Below are positions 23,977 to 32,023 of a stretch of 64,000 nucleotides of DNA, in pieces. The position numbers and the translations under genes were made by a program. Within the stretch, counting starts at the first letter, position 1. Each line of letters opens with the position of its first letter. The stretch spans positions 1,054,001 through 1,118,000 of the forward strand of contig NZ_JACHDB010000002.1 of NCBI RefSeq assembly GCF_014200805.1, read 5' to 3'. Under the pieces are notes generated by a model that was not told the origin of the DNA, made no database searches, and saw only the letters and a list, made by a program, of their open reading frames with translations. This DNA comes from Nocardiopsis composta. GTDB taxonomy: Bacteria > Actinomycetota > Actinomycetes > Streptosporangiales > Streptosporangiaceae.

Positions 23977-25970
23977 GGGGCCTCCTCGGGGGCGGTGGGG
24001 GAAGCGGGGGCGGCCCCGGCGAACACGCCGAGCCGGTCGATCGCCGACTCCACGGCGTTCCACGCGGTCTGGCCGAGCCCGCAGATGGACGCGTCGCGCA
24101 TGGCCGCGCCGACCTCGCGCAGCAGCGGCAGCTCGGTGCCGGTGCCCGCGCCGCGGGAGAGCCGGATCAGCGCCTCCTCCTGGCGGACGGTGCCCACCCG
24201 GCACGGGACGCACTGCCCGCAGGACTCGTCGCGGAAGAACGCCGCGATGCGGACCAGCACGGCCGCCATGTCCACGGTGTCGTCGAAGACCAGCACCACG
24301 CCGGAGCCGAGGGTGGTTCCGGCGTCGCGGGCGCCCTGCACGGTCAGCGGGAAGTCCAGCTCGTCGCCGCGGACGAACCCGCCGGCCGCGCCGCCGAGCA
24401 GCACCGCGCGCGGTTCGCGGCCCGGCGCGCAGCCGCCGGCCAGCTCCAGCAGCTCGCGCAGGGTCGCCCCGAACGGCAGCTCGTAGACGCCGGGACGGGC
24501 CACGGTCCCCGACACGCAGTACAGCTTGGGGCCGGTGGAGCCGGGCACCCCGATCGACGCGTACCCGGGGCCGCCCATCTGCAGGATCGGCAGCACGTTC
24601 ACCAGCGTCTCGACGTTGTTCACCGCGGTGGGGCGGCCGAACAGGCCGTACTCCACCGGGAACGGGGGCTTGCTGCGCGGCTCGCCGCGCAGCCCCTCGA
24701 TCGAGTTGAAGATCGCGGTCTCCTCGCCGCAGATGTAGGCGCCCGCGCCGCGGCGGATCTCGATGTCGAAGGAGAACCCCGAGCCCAGCACGTCCGGGCC
24801 GAGCAGGCCGCGGGCGCGGGCCTGGGCGATCGCGTTCTCCAGCCGGGACAGCGCCCGCGGGTACTCGCCGCGGATGTAGAGGTAGCCGGTCTGCGCGCCG
24901 ATGGCGTACCCGGCGACGGTCATCGCCTCGATCAGGGAGAACGGGTCGCCCTCCATGATCACCCGGTCCTTGAAGGTGCCGGGTTCGCTCTCGTCGGCGT
25001 TGCAGACCAGGTAGCGCGGGGTCTCCGGGCGCTGAGCGGTGGCCGCCCACTTGCGGCCGGTGGGGAAGGCGGCGCCGCCGCGCCCGGCCAGCCCGGCGTC
25101 GGTGACCTCCCGGATCACCCCGGAGGGGCCCAGCAGCAGCGCCCGGCGCAACGCGGTGTACCCGCCGTGGGCGCGGTAGGAGTCCAGGTCCTCGGGGTCG
25201 GCGGCGCCGATCCGGCGGAGCAGGATCAGGCCGGGGTCGCCGACCTGGGGGACCGACGCCTCCGGGGGCGGCTCGGCGGCCGGGCCGGGCAGCGGCTCGG
25301 GGGAGAAGGTGGTGCGGGGCGCGGGGCGGTGCCCGTTGGCCGAGGCGCCGTTCGCGCCGGCGGGCTCGGGCAGGGCCGGGCCGCACACCTCCTCGGCGGT
25401 GGCGGGCGCGGCGACGGCGTAGCGCGGCCGCTCGCCGGCCTCCAGTACGAGCGCGGCCGGGGCCCGCTCGCACAGCCCCAGGCAGGGGCTCTCCGCCCAG
25501 GTCACGTCCTGCTGCTCCGGCCCGTCGGCCCGGGGCGCCCCCTCCGGCGCCCCGGGGGCGTGGCCGGGCTCGCCCAGGCGCTCGGCGACCTCGGCGCGCA
25601 GCCGCTGCGCACCGCGGGCGGCGCAGGCGATGTCGGTGCAGACGTGCACCTGCCGGCGGGGCCGCTCGCGCAGGGAGAGCATCGAGTAGAACGTCGCGAC
25701 GCCGTAGGCCTCGGCCGGTGGGACGGTGAGCCGCCGGCAGATGTATCCCAGGGCCTCCTCGCTGACCCAGCCGATCCGGTCGTTGACCGCGTGCAGCGCG
25801 GGGAGCAGGAGGTCCCGCCGGGCGCGCGCGGTGTGCCCGCCGTCGGCGCGGCGCAGGTCGCCCTCGGTGCGGTCGCCGCCTTCCCAGGCGGATCCGGCCG
25901 GTCCGAGGAGCGCGTCGACCGCGGCGCGCTCGGCGTCGGTCGGCGGTGCTTCCAGGTGCTGAAGATCCAC
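23973..25970 (-). CDS. Formate dehydrogenase diaphorase subunit (NuoE-NuoF fusion)
   Basis: 665 residues. The N-terminal NuoE-like domain has [2Fe-2S] ligands in CTDIACAARGAQ and ESPCLGLCERAPA. A proline-rich linker (about 190-240) leads to a NuoF-like domain: NADH site GRGGAAFPTGRKW, FMN site CNADESEPGTFKDRVIMEGD, then ICGEETAIFNSIEGLRGEPR and the [4Fe-4S] motif ESCGQCVPCRVGT plus a later Cys in SICGLG. It would pass electrons from formate to NAD. GTG 25970 is forced by an in-frame stop directly upstream. An ATAC...GTAT operator lies 70 bases upstream. Confidence 0.92.
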   Translation of the reverse strand: MDLQHLEAPPTDAERAAVDALLGPAGSAWEGGDRTEGDLRRADGGHTARARRDLLLPALHAVNDRIGWVSEEALGYICRRLTVPPAEAYGVATFYSMLSLRERPRRQVHVCTDIACAARGAQRLRAEVAERLGEPGHAPGAPEGAPRADGPEQQDVTWAESPCLGLCERAPAALVLEAGERPRYAVAAPATAEEVCGPALPEPAGANGASANGHRPAPRTTFSPEPLPGPAAEPPPEASVPQVGDPGLILLRRIGAADPEDLDSYRAHGGYTALRRALLLGPSGVIREVTDAGLAGRGGAAFPTGRKWAATAQRPETPRYLVCNADESEPGTFKDRVIMEGDPFSLIEAMTVAGYAIGAQTGYLYIRGEYPRALSRLENAIAQARARGLLGPDVLGSGFSFDIEIRRGAGAYICGEETAIFNSIEGLRGEPRSKPPFPVEYGLFGRPTAVNNVETLVNVLPILQMGGPGYASIGVPGSTGPKLYCVSGTVARPGVYELPFGATLRELLELAGGCAPGREPRAVLLGGAAGGFVRGDELDFPLTVQGARDAGTTLGSGVVLVFDDTVDMAAVLVRIAAFFRDESCGQCVPCRVGTVRQEEALIRLSRGAGTGTELPLLREVGAAMRDASICGLGQTAWNAVESAIDRLGVFAGAAPASPTAPEEAP

Positions 25971-26039
25971 GTTCCCCGCTCACCTCTCCGTGTCCGAAAG
26001 AGCAGGCATCGCCGTGTTAGCCACATCACAGGATTTTGT

Positions 26040-26055
26040 ATACCGGCTACAGTAT
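26040..26055. promoter_or_regulatory. GntR-type operator, site 1
   Basis: ATACCGGCTACAGTAT, two mismatches from the site at 29841-29856. It lies 70 bases upstream of the diaphorase gene start. Confidence 0.7.
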
Positions 26056-26828
26056 GCTGAGTGTCGGTGGTCGGCAACCCCCGATTCCGGCGAATTCGTC
26101 ATTCGGCGTCTCTCCGCCGGTCCGGGCCCCGGGTGCACGTGATGGGCCTCCGCCGGCCCAGGGGGCGCGCCCGGGGCCCTTTGCCGCCGCCTCCTCTCGG
26201 TCGAGTCGGCCGGGCTCCCTCCCCGGGGTGCCGGGGAAGCGCGGTAGGGGGCGGGGTGCCTCGCGGGAAGGGGCACTGGAACGGTGGCGGGACCGGAACG
26301 GCCGGGGGGCGATCGGCTGCGGCGCGTCGCGGGGTGCGGTTCGGGCGTATGGCGACGGCGCAGGTGGGGGCGGGGTCGGGATGTCGGCCGGGTGCGGCGC
26401 CCCGCGGAGCGCGCGTTCAAGCAGGCGGCGACGGCAGAGGTGGGGCCGGGGTCGGGCGCGTCGGCCGGGTGCGGCGCGTCGCGAAGCGGGCGTTCAAGCG
26501 GGCGGCAACGGTGCAGGAAGGGCCGGGGCGGAGGCGTCACCCGGGTGCGGCGCCCCGCGGAGCGCGCGTTCAAGCAGGCGGCGACGGCAGAGGTGGGGCC
26601 GGGGTCGGGCGCGTCGGCCGGGTGCGGCGCGTCGCGGAGCGGGCGTTCAAGCGGGCGGCAACGGTGCAGGAAGGGCCGGGGGTGGGCGGGACGGTTGGGT
26701 GCGGTAGGTCGCGAGGTGGGGGCAGGCGGGTGGCGGTGGGGCGGTTCGGCCGGGCGGGGGCGGCGGGAATGCCGCGCCCACGTCTTCCTGACGGTGAGGT
26801 TGGCCGGGTCGAGACCACCGAAACCTTC

Positions 26829-27138
26829 CTGACCTGGGTGGATACGGAGGGTGAGGGGAGGGAGGGGTGCCCTGCACATCCCGACGTCGCCTCGGTGACG
26901 TCGGGGAGTACATCCCGGGCCGCAATGGGGCCTCGGAGGGCTGTCCGGGCCTGGTTGAGGGGTTCTGGTCGCGGGGAAGGCGGCCAAAGTGGGGGCCGGA
27001 AACCGGAAAGGCGCGGTGTAGGGCGCGGTGGCGCTTGCGCCTTGCCTGCTCCCCTCGTTTTCGCCACTCTGAGTAATCAGGGAGAGGGGAGTAGGGGCTT
27101 CTGGGGGTGCTACTCGCTGGTAGACGTCATCCGGGCCG
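26829..27138 (+). other. Conserved core of composite element, copy B
   Basis: Counterpart of 1027-1345 in opposite orientation. It contains GTGCCCTGC, a hairpin at 26880-26905, CCACTCTGAGT at 27064-27074, and a 36-base block at 27103-27138 that differs from copy A at two positions. A short ORF starts at GTG 26867 (MPCTSRRRLGDVG), placed as in copy A; downstream the two peptides diverge. Confidence 0.55.
26880..26905 (+). other. Covarying hairpin in element B core
   Basis: CCCGACGTC (26880-26888), 8-base loop, GACGTCGGG (26897-26905). One pair differs from copy A by a double, pairing-preserving change. Confidence 0.5.
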
Positions 27139-27536
27139 CCGGCAAGGTGCGCAGGCGCACGGCGCGCGCAGCGATGAGCCATACGAGAGCCCCCTCTCTT
27201 CCCGCAGGAGGGCCTGGACCGTTGCCTTCGGTTGTGCTCTCCCTGTCTGGGATGCAGGCCGGGCCCCTGAAACGCGGCCCCGCCCACTGCTGCCGTCGCC
27301 GCCTGCTTGAACGCGCGCTCCGCGGGGCGCCGCGCCCGGCCGATGCGCCCGACCCCGGCCCCACCTTCGCCGTCGCCGCCTGTTTGAACCCCGACTCCGC
27401 GGGGCGCCGCGCCCGGCCGACGCGCCCCGCCCCGACCCTCCCTTCGCTGTCGCCGCCCGTTTGAACCTCAGCCCCGCGAGAGGCCGCGCCCGGGCGGATG
27501 CTCGACCACGGGGCTGTTCTCGGGAGTGCGGACCCT

Positions 27537-27633
27537 GCTTTCCTGTACAGGGCTTTCCTGTGCAGGGCTTTCCTGCGCAGATTCCGGGCAGGGCGGCCGT
27601 GTCCTGCTCCGGGCAGGGCGGCCGTGTCCTGCT
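27537..27633. repeat. 15-bp and 25-bp tandem repeats beyond the catalytic fdh gene
   Basis: Three 15-bp units (GCTTTCCTGTACAGG and variants, 27537-27581) are followed by two identical 25-bp units at 27584-27608 and 27609-27633. The second 25-bp unit forms one arm of the terminator next to it. Confidence 0.8.
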
Positions 27634-27657
27634 GCTACCGGCAGGACACGGCCGCCC
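27616..27657 (-). terminator. Terminator hairpin of the catalytic formate dehydrogenase gene
   Basis: Perfect 17-bp stem (27616-27632 with 27641-27657), 8-base loop, beginning about 25 bases after the stop on the minus strand. No U tract. Confidence 0.7.
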
Positions 27658-27682
27658 GACCCAGGGCCGCGCCGCGGGGCGG

Positions 27683-29767
27683 TCAGCCGGCCGCCGTCTG
27701 GGGGGCGGTTCCTGCGGGTGTCTTCACGGCCGTCCCCGCCGGGGCCCGTGCGCTGTCGTCCCCTGCGCTGTCCTCTACGGCATCCCGTGCGGTGTCCTCT
27801 ACGGCGGCCTGTCCGGGGATGGAGTCGGAGGCGTCCTCGGCCGGGGCGGCCTCGGGGCGGACCTTCTCCACGCGCACCGCGGCGGCCTTGTACTCGGCGG
27901 TGCCGGCCACCGGGTCGGTGGCGTCGATGGTGAGCAGCTGGGTGTCGACCTGGTCGGGGAAGTGGAAGGTCATGAAGACCAGGCCGGGCCGGAGCTCGGG
28001 GGAGATGGAGGCGGGCACCAGCACCGAGCCCCGCCGGGAGGAGACCCGCACCGTCTCGCCGTCGGCGATGTCCAGCGCGGCGGCGTCCTCCGGGGAGATG
28101 TCCAGCAGCTCCCCGCGGCGCAGCGGCGAGGAGAACCCCCTGGTCTGCACGCCGGTGTTGTAGTCGTCCAGGCGGCGCCCGGTGGTCAGGCGGAACGGGA
28201 AGTCCTCGTCCAGCAGGTCCACCGGCGGGGAGTGGCCGACCAGGCCGAACGGCGCGGGTTCGCCGCGCTCGGCCGGGTCCTCGGCCCAGAGCCTGCCGTG
28301 CAGGTAGCCCGGCTCCAGGGTGTCCTCGGAGAAGCAGGGCCACTGGATGCCCTGGTGCTCCTCCAGCCGCTTGTAGGTCATCCCGCGGTGGATCGGGGAG
28401 AGCGAGCGCAGCTCGTCCCAGACCTCCTCGGCGCTGGGCCGCCGCCAGGAGTGGCCGAGGCGCGCGGCCAGCTCGCACATGATCTCGATGTCGTCCCGGG
28501 CGCCCGCCGGCGGGTCCACGGCCTTGCGGACCAGCTGCACGCGGCGCTCGCTGTTGGTGAAGGTGCCGTCCGACTCGCACCAGGCGGCGCTGGCCGGCAG
28601 CACCACGTCGGCCTGCTCGGCGGTGCGGGTCAGGAAGATGTCCTGGACGACCATGTGGTCCAGTTCGCGCAGCCGGCGCAGCGTCGTCTCGGTCTCCGGC
28701 TCGGACTGGACCGGGTTCTCGCCGATCACGTAGAGCGCCTTGACCGCGCCCTCCTCCATGCCCTCGAACATCTGGGTGAGGTTGCGGCCCTTGTAGGGCT
28801 TGATCGGCACGCCCCAGGCCTCCTCGAAGGTCCGGCGCAGGTCGGCGTCGAGGATGTCCTGGAACCCGGCCAGCCGGTCCGGGATGGCGCCCATGTCGCC
28901 GCCGCCCTGCACGTTGTTCTGTCCGCGCAGCGGCTGCAGCCCCGAGCCGTACCGGCCGACGTGCCCGGTGAGCAGCGCCAGGTTGATCAGCGCCCGGACG
29001 TTGTCGGTGGCGTTGTGGTGCTCGGTGATGCCCAGCGTCCAGGACAGCTGGGCCCGCTCGGCCAGGGCGTAGGTGTGCGCCAGCTCGCGAACGGCCTCGG
29101 CGGGCACCCCGGTCACCTGCTCGGCCGCGGTCGGCGTCCACGGCTCCACCAGCTTCCGGTACTCCTCGAAGCCGGTGGTGGCCCGGCGCACGAACGTCTC
29201 GTTGACCAGGCCGGCGTGGATGATCTCGCGGCCGACCGCGTGCGCCAGCGGGATGTCGGTGCCGACGTTGAGGCCGAGCCAGCGGTCGGCCCACTGCGCG
29301 GTCTCGGTGCGCCGGGGGTCGACCACGAACAGCCGGGCGCCCCGGTGCACCCCCTTGAGCACGTGCTGGAAGAAGATCGGGTGGGCCGCGCGCGGATTGC
29401 CGCCCCACACGATGATCAGGTCGGTCTCCTCCACCTCGCGGTAGGAGGAGGTGCCGCCGCCCGAGCCGAACGCCGCGGACAGCCCGGCGACGCTGGGGGC
29501 ATGGCAGGTCCGGTTGCAGGAGTCGACGTTGTTGGTGCCGATGACCACGCGGGTGAACTTCTGGGCGATGAAGTTCATCTCGTTGGTGGAGCGCGCGCAG
29601 GAGAGCATGGCGAAGGAGTCCGGGCCGTGCCGGTCGACGGCCTCGCGGAACCCCGCCGCCGCGCGGTCGAGCGCCTCCTCCCAGGTCGCCGGGCGCAGTT
29701 CGCCGCCTTCGCGGACGAGGGGCGTGGTGAGTCGTTCGTAGGCGGTGGTCCGCCGGTCCGATCGCAT
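27683..29767 (-). CDS. Formate dehydrogenase catalytic (molybdopterin) subunit
   Basis: 694 residues. Mo-bis-PGD domains begin almost at once: LVREGGELRPATWEEALD, SCARSTNEMNFIAQKF, then NRTCHAPSVAGL, where Cys 88 is the Mo/W ligand and His 89 the neighbouring catalytic His of formate dehydrogenases. IIVWGGNPRAAHPI, GQNNVQGGGDMGA and TGRRLDDYNTGVQTR follow, ending in the C-terminal MGD-binding barrel. The usual N-terminal Fe4S4 domain is absent and sits at the end of the 22972-23976 protein. The last 60 residues are a low-complexity Ala/Asp/Pro tail of uncertain value. ATG 29767; operator 74 bases upstream; a 17-bp terminator follows. Confidence 0.9.
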   Translation of the reverse strand: MRSDRRTTAYERLTTPLVREGGELRPATWEEALDRAAAGFREAVDRHGPDSFAMLSCARSTNEMNFIAQKFTRVVIGTNNVDSCNRTCHAPSVAGLSAAFGSGGGTSSYREVEETDLIIVWGGNPRAAHPIFFQHVLKGVHRGARLFVVDPRRTETAQWADRWLGLNVGTDIPLAHAVGREIIHAGLVNETFVRRATTGFEEYRKLVEPWTPTAAEQVTGVPAEAVRELAHTYALAERAQLSWTLGITEHHNATDNVRALINLALLTGHVGRYGSGLQPLRGQNNVQGGGDMGAIPDRLAGFQDILDADLRRTFEEAWGVPIKPYKGRNLTQMFEGMEEGAVKALYVIGENPVQSEPETETTLRRLRELDHMVVQDIFLTRTAEQADVVLPASAAWCESDGTFTNSERRVQLVRKAVDPPAGARDDIEIMCELAARLGHSWRRPSAEEVWDELRSLSPIHRGMTYKRLEEHQGIQWPCFSEDTLEPGYLHGRLWAEDPAERGEPAPFGLVGHSPPVDLLDEDFPFRLTTGRRLDDYNTGVQTRGFSSPLRRGELLDISPEDAAALDIADGETVRVSSRRGSVLVPASISPELRPGLVFMTFHFPDQVDTQLLTIDATDPVAGTAEYKAAAVRVEKVRPEAAPAEDASDSIPGQAAVEDTARDAVEDSAGDDSARAPAGTAVKTPAGTAPQTAAG

Positions 29768-29840
29768 CGTGTCCTCGCAGGGGGTCGTTCTCCGGGGGCC
29801 GTGGCCCGCCGGTTCCGGTTCGGGAGGTCGGCGGTGGACG

Positions 29841-29856
29841 ATACTGTCTACAGTAT
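29841..29856. promoter_or_regulatory. GntR-type operator, site 2
   Basis: ATACTGTCTACAGTAT, immediately after the stop codon of the ketopantoate reductase-like gene and 74 bases before the catalytic formate dehydrogenase gene. Confidence 0.8.
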
Positions 29857-30912
29857 TCATCCGTTGTGCCGCGGGGCAAGGGTGCGCCCGGGGCAGCCGG
29901 CCGGCGCGGCGGCCCGGACCGGGGCGGTCGGCGCCACCGACCCCTCCTGCAGCCGGTCGTTGAGCAGCCGGGCGAGCGCGTCGACGGTGCGCAGGGTCGG
30001 CACCTCGGCGCCGGTCGCGTCGGCCAGCTCGACCACGGCGGACAGGATCACGTCCAGCTCCATCGGGCGGCCGCGCTCCACGTCGTGCAGGGTGGAGGTG
30101 CGGTGGTCGCCGGCGCGCGCGGCGCCGGCCATCCGCCGGTCGATGGAGACCGAGGGGTGCACGCCCAGCCGCGCGGCGACGTCCAGGGTCTCCCGCATCA
30201 TCGCCCGCGCCGTGGCCGCGGTGCCCCCGGCCGCGCAGATCTGCGCCATGGTCGACCGGGTCAATGCGCTGAGCGGGTTGAAGACGACGTTGCCCATCAG
30301 CTTCACCCAGACGTCCTCGCGGATGTCCGGCTCCACCGGGCATTTGAGCCCGCCGGCGGTCATCGCCGCAGAGAAGTCGAGGCAGCGCTGGGAGACCGTG
30401 CGGTCCGGCTCGCCGATGGAGAACCGCGTCCCCTCCATGTGCCGGATCACGCCGGGGCGCTCGATCTCGGTGGCGGCGTAGACCACGCAGCCGATGGCGC
30501 GCTCGGGCGGGACGGCGGCGCTGACCGCGCCGCCGGGGTCGGCGGCCTCCACCCGGCGGCCGGCCAGCGGCCCGTCGAAGCCGTGGAAGTACCACCAGGG
30601 GATGCCGTTCTGCGCGGCGACCACCGCGGTGTCCGGGCCGAGCAGCGGGGCGAGCAGCGGGCCGCAGTCCGCGTAGTGCTGGGCCTTGAGGCCGAGCAGC
30701 ACGTAGTCGACCGGTCCCACCTCGGCGGGGTCGTCGGTGGCCGGCGGGTGCGCGGTGAAGTCGCCGCGCGGGCTGAGCACCCGGACGCCGCCGCTGCGCA
30801 GCGCCTCCAGGTGCGGTCCGCGGGCGATGAGGTGCACCTCGGCGCCCCCGCGGTGCAGGGCCGCGCCGGCGTAGGCGCCGATGGCGCCGGCTCCGAGGAC
30901 GGCGATTCTCAT
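29857..30912 (-). CDS. Ketopantoate reductase (ApbA/PanE) family protein
   Basis: 351 residues. The N-terminal Rossmann motif is VLGAGAIGAYAGAALHRGG. LLGLKAQHYADC, AQNGIPWW and the catalytic-region LMGNVVFNPLSALTRS are typical of the family, with Lys in DVWVKLMGN. PanE makes pantoate for CoA, but many relatives with other 2-oxo or 3-hydroxy acid substrates exist. This one lies in a GntR/formate dehydrogenase regulon, so a catabolic role is at least as likely as pantothenate synthesis. A perfect operator palindrome lies 29 bases before the ATG. The last 25 residues are low complexity. Confidence 0.85.
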   Translation of the reverse strand: MRIAVLGAGAIGAYAGAALHRGGAEVHLIARGPHLEALRSGGVRVLSPRGDFTAHPPATDDPAEVGPVDYVLLGLKAQHYADCGPLLAPLLGPDTAVVAAQNGIPWWYFHGFDGPLAGRRVEAADPGGAVSAAVPPERAIGCVVYAATEIERPGVIRHMEGTRFSIGEPDRTVSQRCLDFSAAMTAGGLKCPVEPDIREDVWVKLMGNVVFNPLSALTRSTMAQICAAGGTAATARAMMRETLDVAARLGVHPSVSIDRRMAGAARAGDHRTSTLHDVERGRPMELDVILSAVVELADATGAEVPTLRTVDALARLLNDRLQEGSVAPTAPVRAAAPAGCPGRTLAPRHNG

Positions 30913-30940
30913 GAGGGGGTCCCTTCTCCCGACGAAGGAA

Positions 30941-30956
30941 ATACTGTATACAGTAT
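30941..30956. promoter_or_regulatory. GntR-type operator, site 3 (perfect palindrome)
   Basis: ATACTGTATACAGTAT, a perfect 16-base palindrome, 29 bases upstream of the ketopantoate reductase-like gene. Confidence 0.85.
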
Positions 30957-31084
30957 TCTGAAAAAGCGGCACCGTCGCCGCCACCGCTCGGCGGCGAGAA
31001 GGAACGAGGGAACCCGCCCGGAAGCCAACTTCTCCGCTTCTTTCCAGCTCTGGGACGGAGAGGTGAGCGGGAAAGGTATTCCGT

Positions 31085-31100
31085 ACACTGTCTACAGAAC
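31085..31100. promoter_or_regulatory. GntR-type operator, site 4 (autoregulation)
   Basis: ACACTGTCTACAGAAC, 13 of 16 bases as in site 2, 48 bases upstream of the GntR gene. Confidence 0.65.
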
Positions 31101-31147
31101 CCACGCGTCCCGCTGACCGGCTCGGCCGAGGAACCGGAGGCTCCCGC

Positions 31148-31864
31148 ATGTCCCCCCAGTCGACCGACCACCGCCCGGCCGGGCGGCTGCGCCGGCCGGT
31201 GCCGCTGCGCGAAGCGGTCTACGAGTCCCTGCTCGACCTGATCACCACCCGGGCCCTGCCGCCCGGCCGGCACCTGGTGGAGACCGAGCTCGCCGAGTAC
31301 CTCGGCGTCTCGCGCCAGCCGGTGCGCGAGGCCCTGCAGCGCCTCAGCAACGAGGCCTGGGTCGAGCTCCGGCCCGGATACGGGGCGTTCGTGCACACCC
31401 CTAGCGAGAGCGAGGCCGACCAGCTGCTGGCCGTCCGCGCCCTGCTGGAGACCGAGTCGGCCCGGCTCGCCGCGCAGCACGCCGGCCCCGAGGACGTCGC
31501 CCGGCTGCGCGCGCTGTGCAGGGACGGTGCCCAGGCCGCGGCGCGCGACGGCGTCGACGGCGCGGTCACCGCCAACGCCGACTTCCACCGCGCGCTCACC
31601 GAGGCCTCCGGAAACGGCGTCCTCGCCGAACTCGCCGAGCGCGTCGACCGCAGGGTCCGCTGGTACTACGCGCCCATCGCCCGCCGCCGCGGCGCGGCCT
31701 CCTGGGACGAGCACGCCCGCATCATCGACGCCATCGAGGCGGGCGACGACGCCCTGGCCGCCCGGTTGATGGGCGAGCACACCGAGCGCACCCGGCGCGC
31801 CTACCGCGACCACGGGGAGGACCCCGCCGACCGGGAGGAGGGAGAGCCGTCCCGGGCGGTGTGA
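31148..31864 (+). CDS. GntR-family regulator, FadR/FCD subfamily
   Basis: 238 residues. The winged HTH is LREAVYESLLDLITTRALPP, then VETELAEYLGVSRQPVREAL and VELRPGYGAFV. The FCD ligand domain has the metal/ligand residues of that fold in ADFHRALTEASGN and DEHARIIDAIEAGD, with HTERTRRAY at the end. Such regulators bind small carboxylates. It is divergent from the ketopantoate reductase-like gene, with sites 3 and 4 between them, and is therefore the likely binder of all four ATACTGT palindromes and controller of the formate dehydrogenase genes. ATG start preceded by GGAGG. Confidence 0.92.
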   Translation: MSPQSTDHRPAGRLRRPVPLREAVYESLLDLITTRALPPGRHLVETELAEYLGVSRQPVREALQRLSNEAWVELRPGYGAFVHTPSESEADQLLAVRALLETESARLAAQHAGPEDVARLRALCRDGAQAAARDGVDGAVTANADFHRALTEASGNGVLAELAERVDRRVRWYYAPIARRRGAASWDEHARIIDAIEAGDDALAARLMGEHTERTRRAYRDHGEDPADREEGEPSRAV

Positions 31865-31968
31865 GCCCGACCGGCACGCACCGCCCGGCGGCGGACCGGC
31901 CGCCGCATCCGCATCCCCCGGGGCCCGCCCCTGACCCGGTGTTTCCTGGGCCGCCGCCCCCGAGCCCC

Positions 31969-32023
31969 GCGCCCCCGGGGCGTCCGCCTCCCCGCGCCCT
32001 GGAGGCGGGCGCCCCGGGGGCGC
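31969..32023 (+). terminator. Strong hairpin after the GntR gene
   Basis: 23-base arms (31969-31991 and 32001-32023) with one T-G wobble and a 9-base loop, 105 bases after the stop. Exceptionally GC-rich. Confidence 0.65.

Larger units (their letters stand above)
26330..27495. repeat. Composite inverted-repeat element, copy B
   Basis: Left array: units with GCGTTCAAGC at 26415, 26492, 26568 and 26644 (76-77 bp period). The right array is inverted, with TTGAACG/TTTGAACC near 27308, 27383 and 27462. Between them is the conserved core. The repeat units differ from copy A mainly by TTCAAGC for TTCAAAC, so each locus is homogenised on its own. The element sits between the diaphorase and catalytic genes of the formate dehydrogenase locus. 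I see no gene in it that I would call with confidence. Confidence 0.75.

Noticed and set aside
31969-32023. Insertion-sequence terminal repeat
   Set aside because: The arms are adjacent and form a terminator hairpin; no transposase lies nearby.
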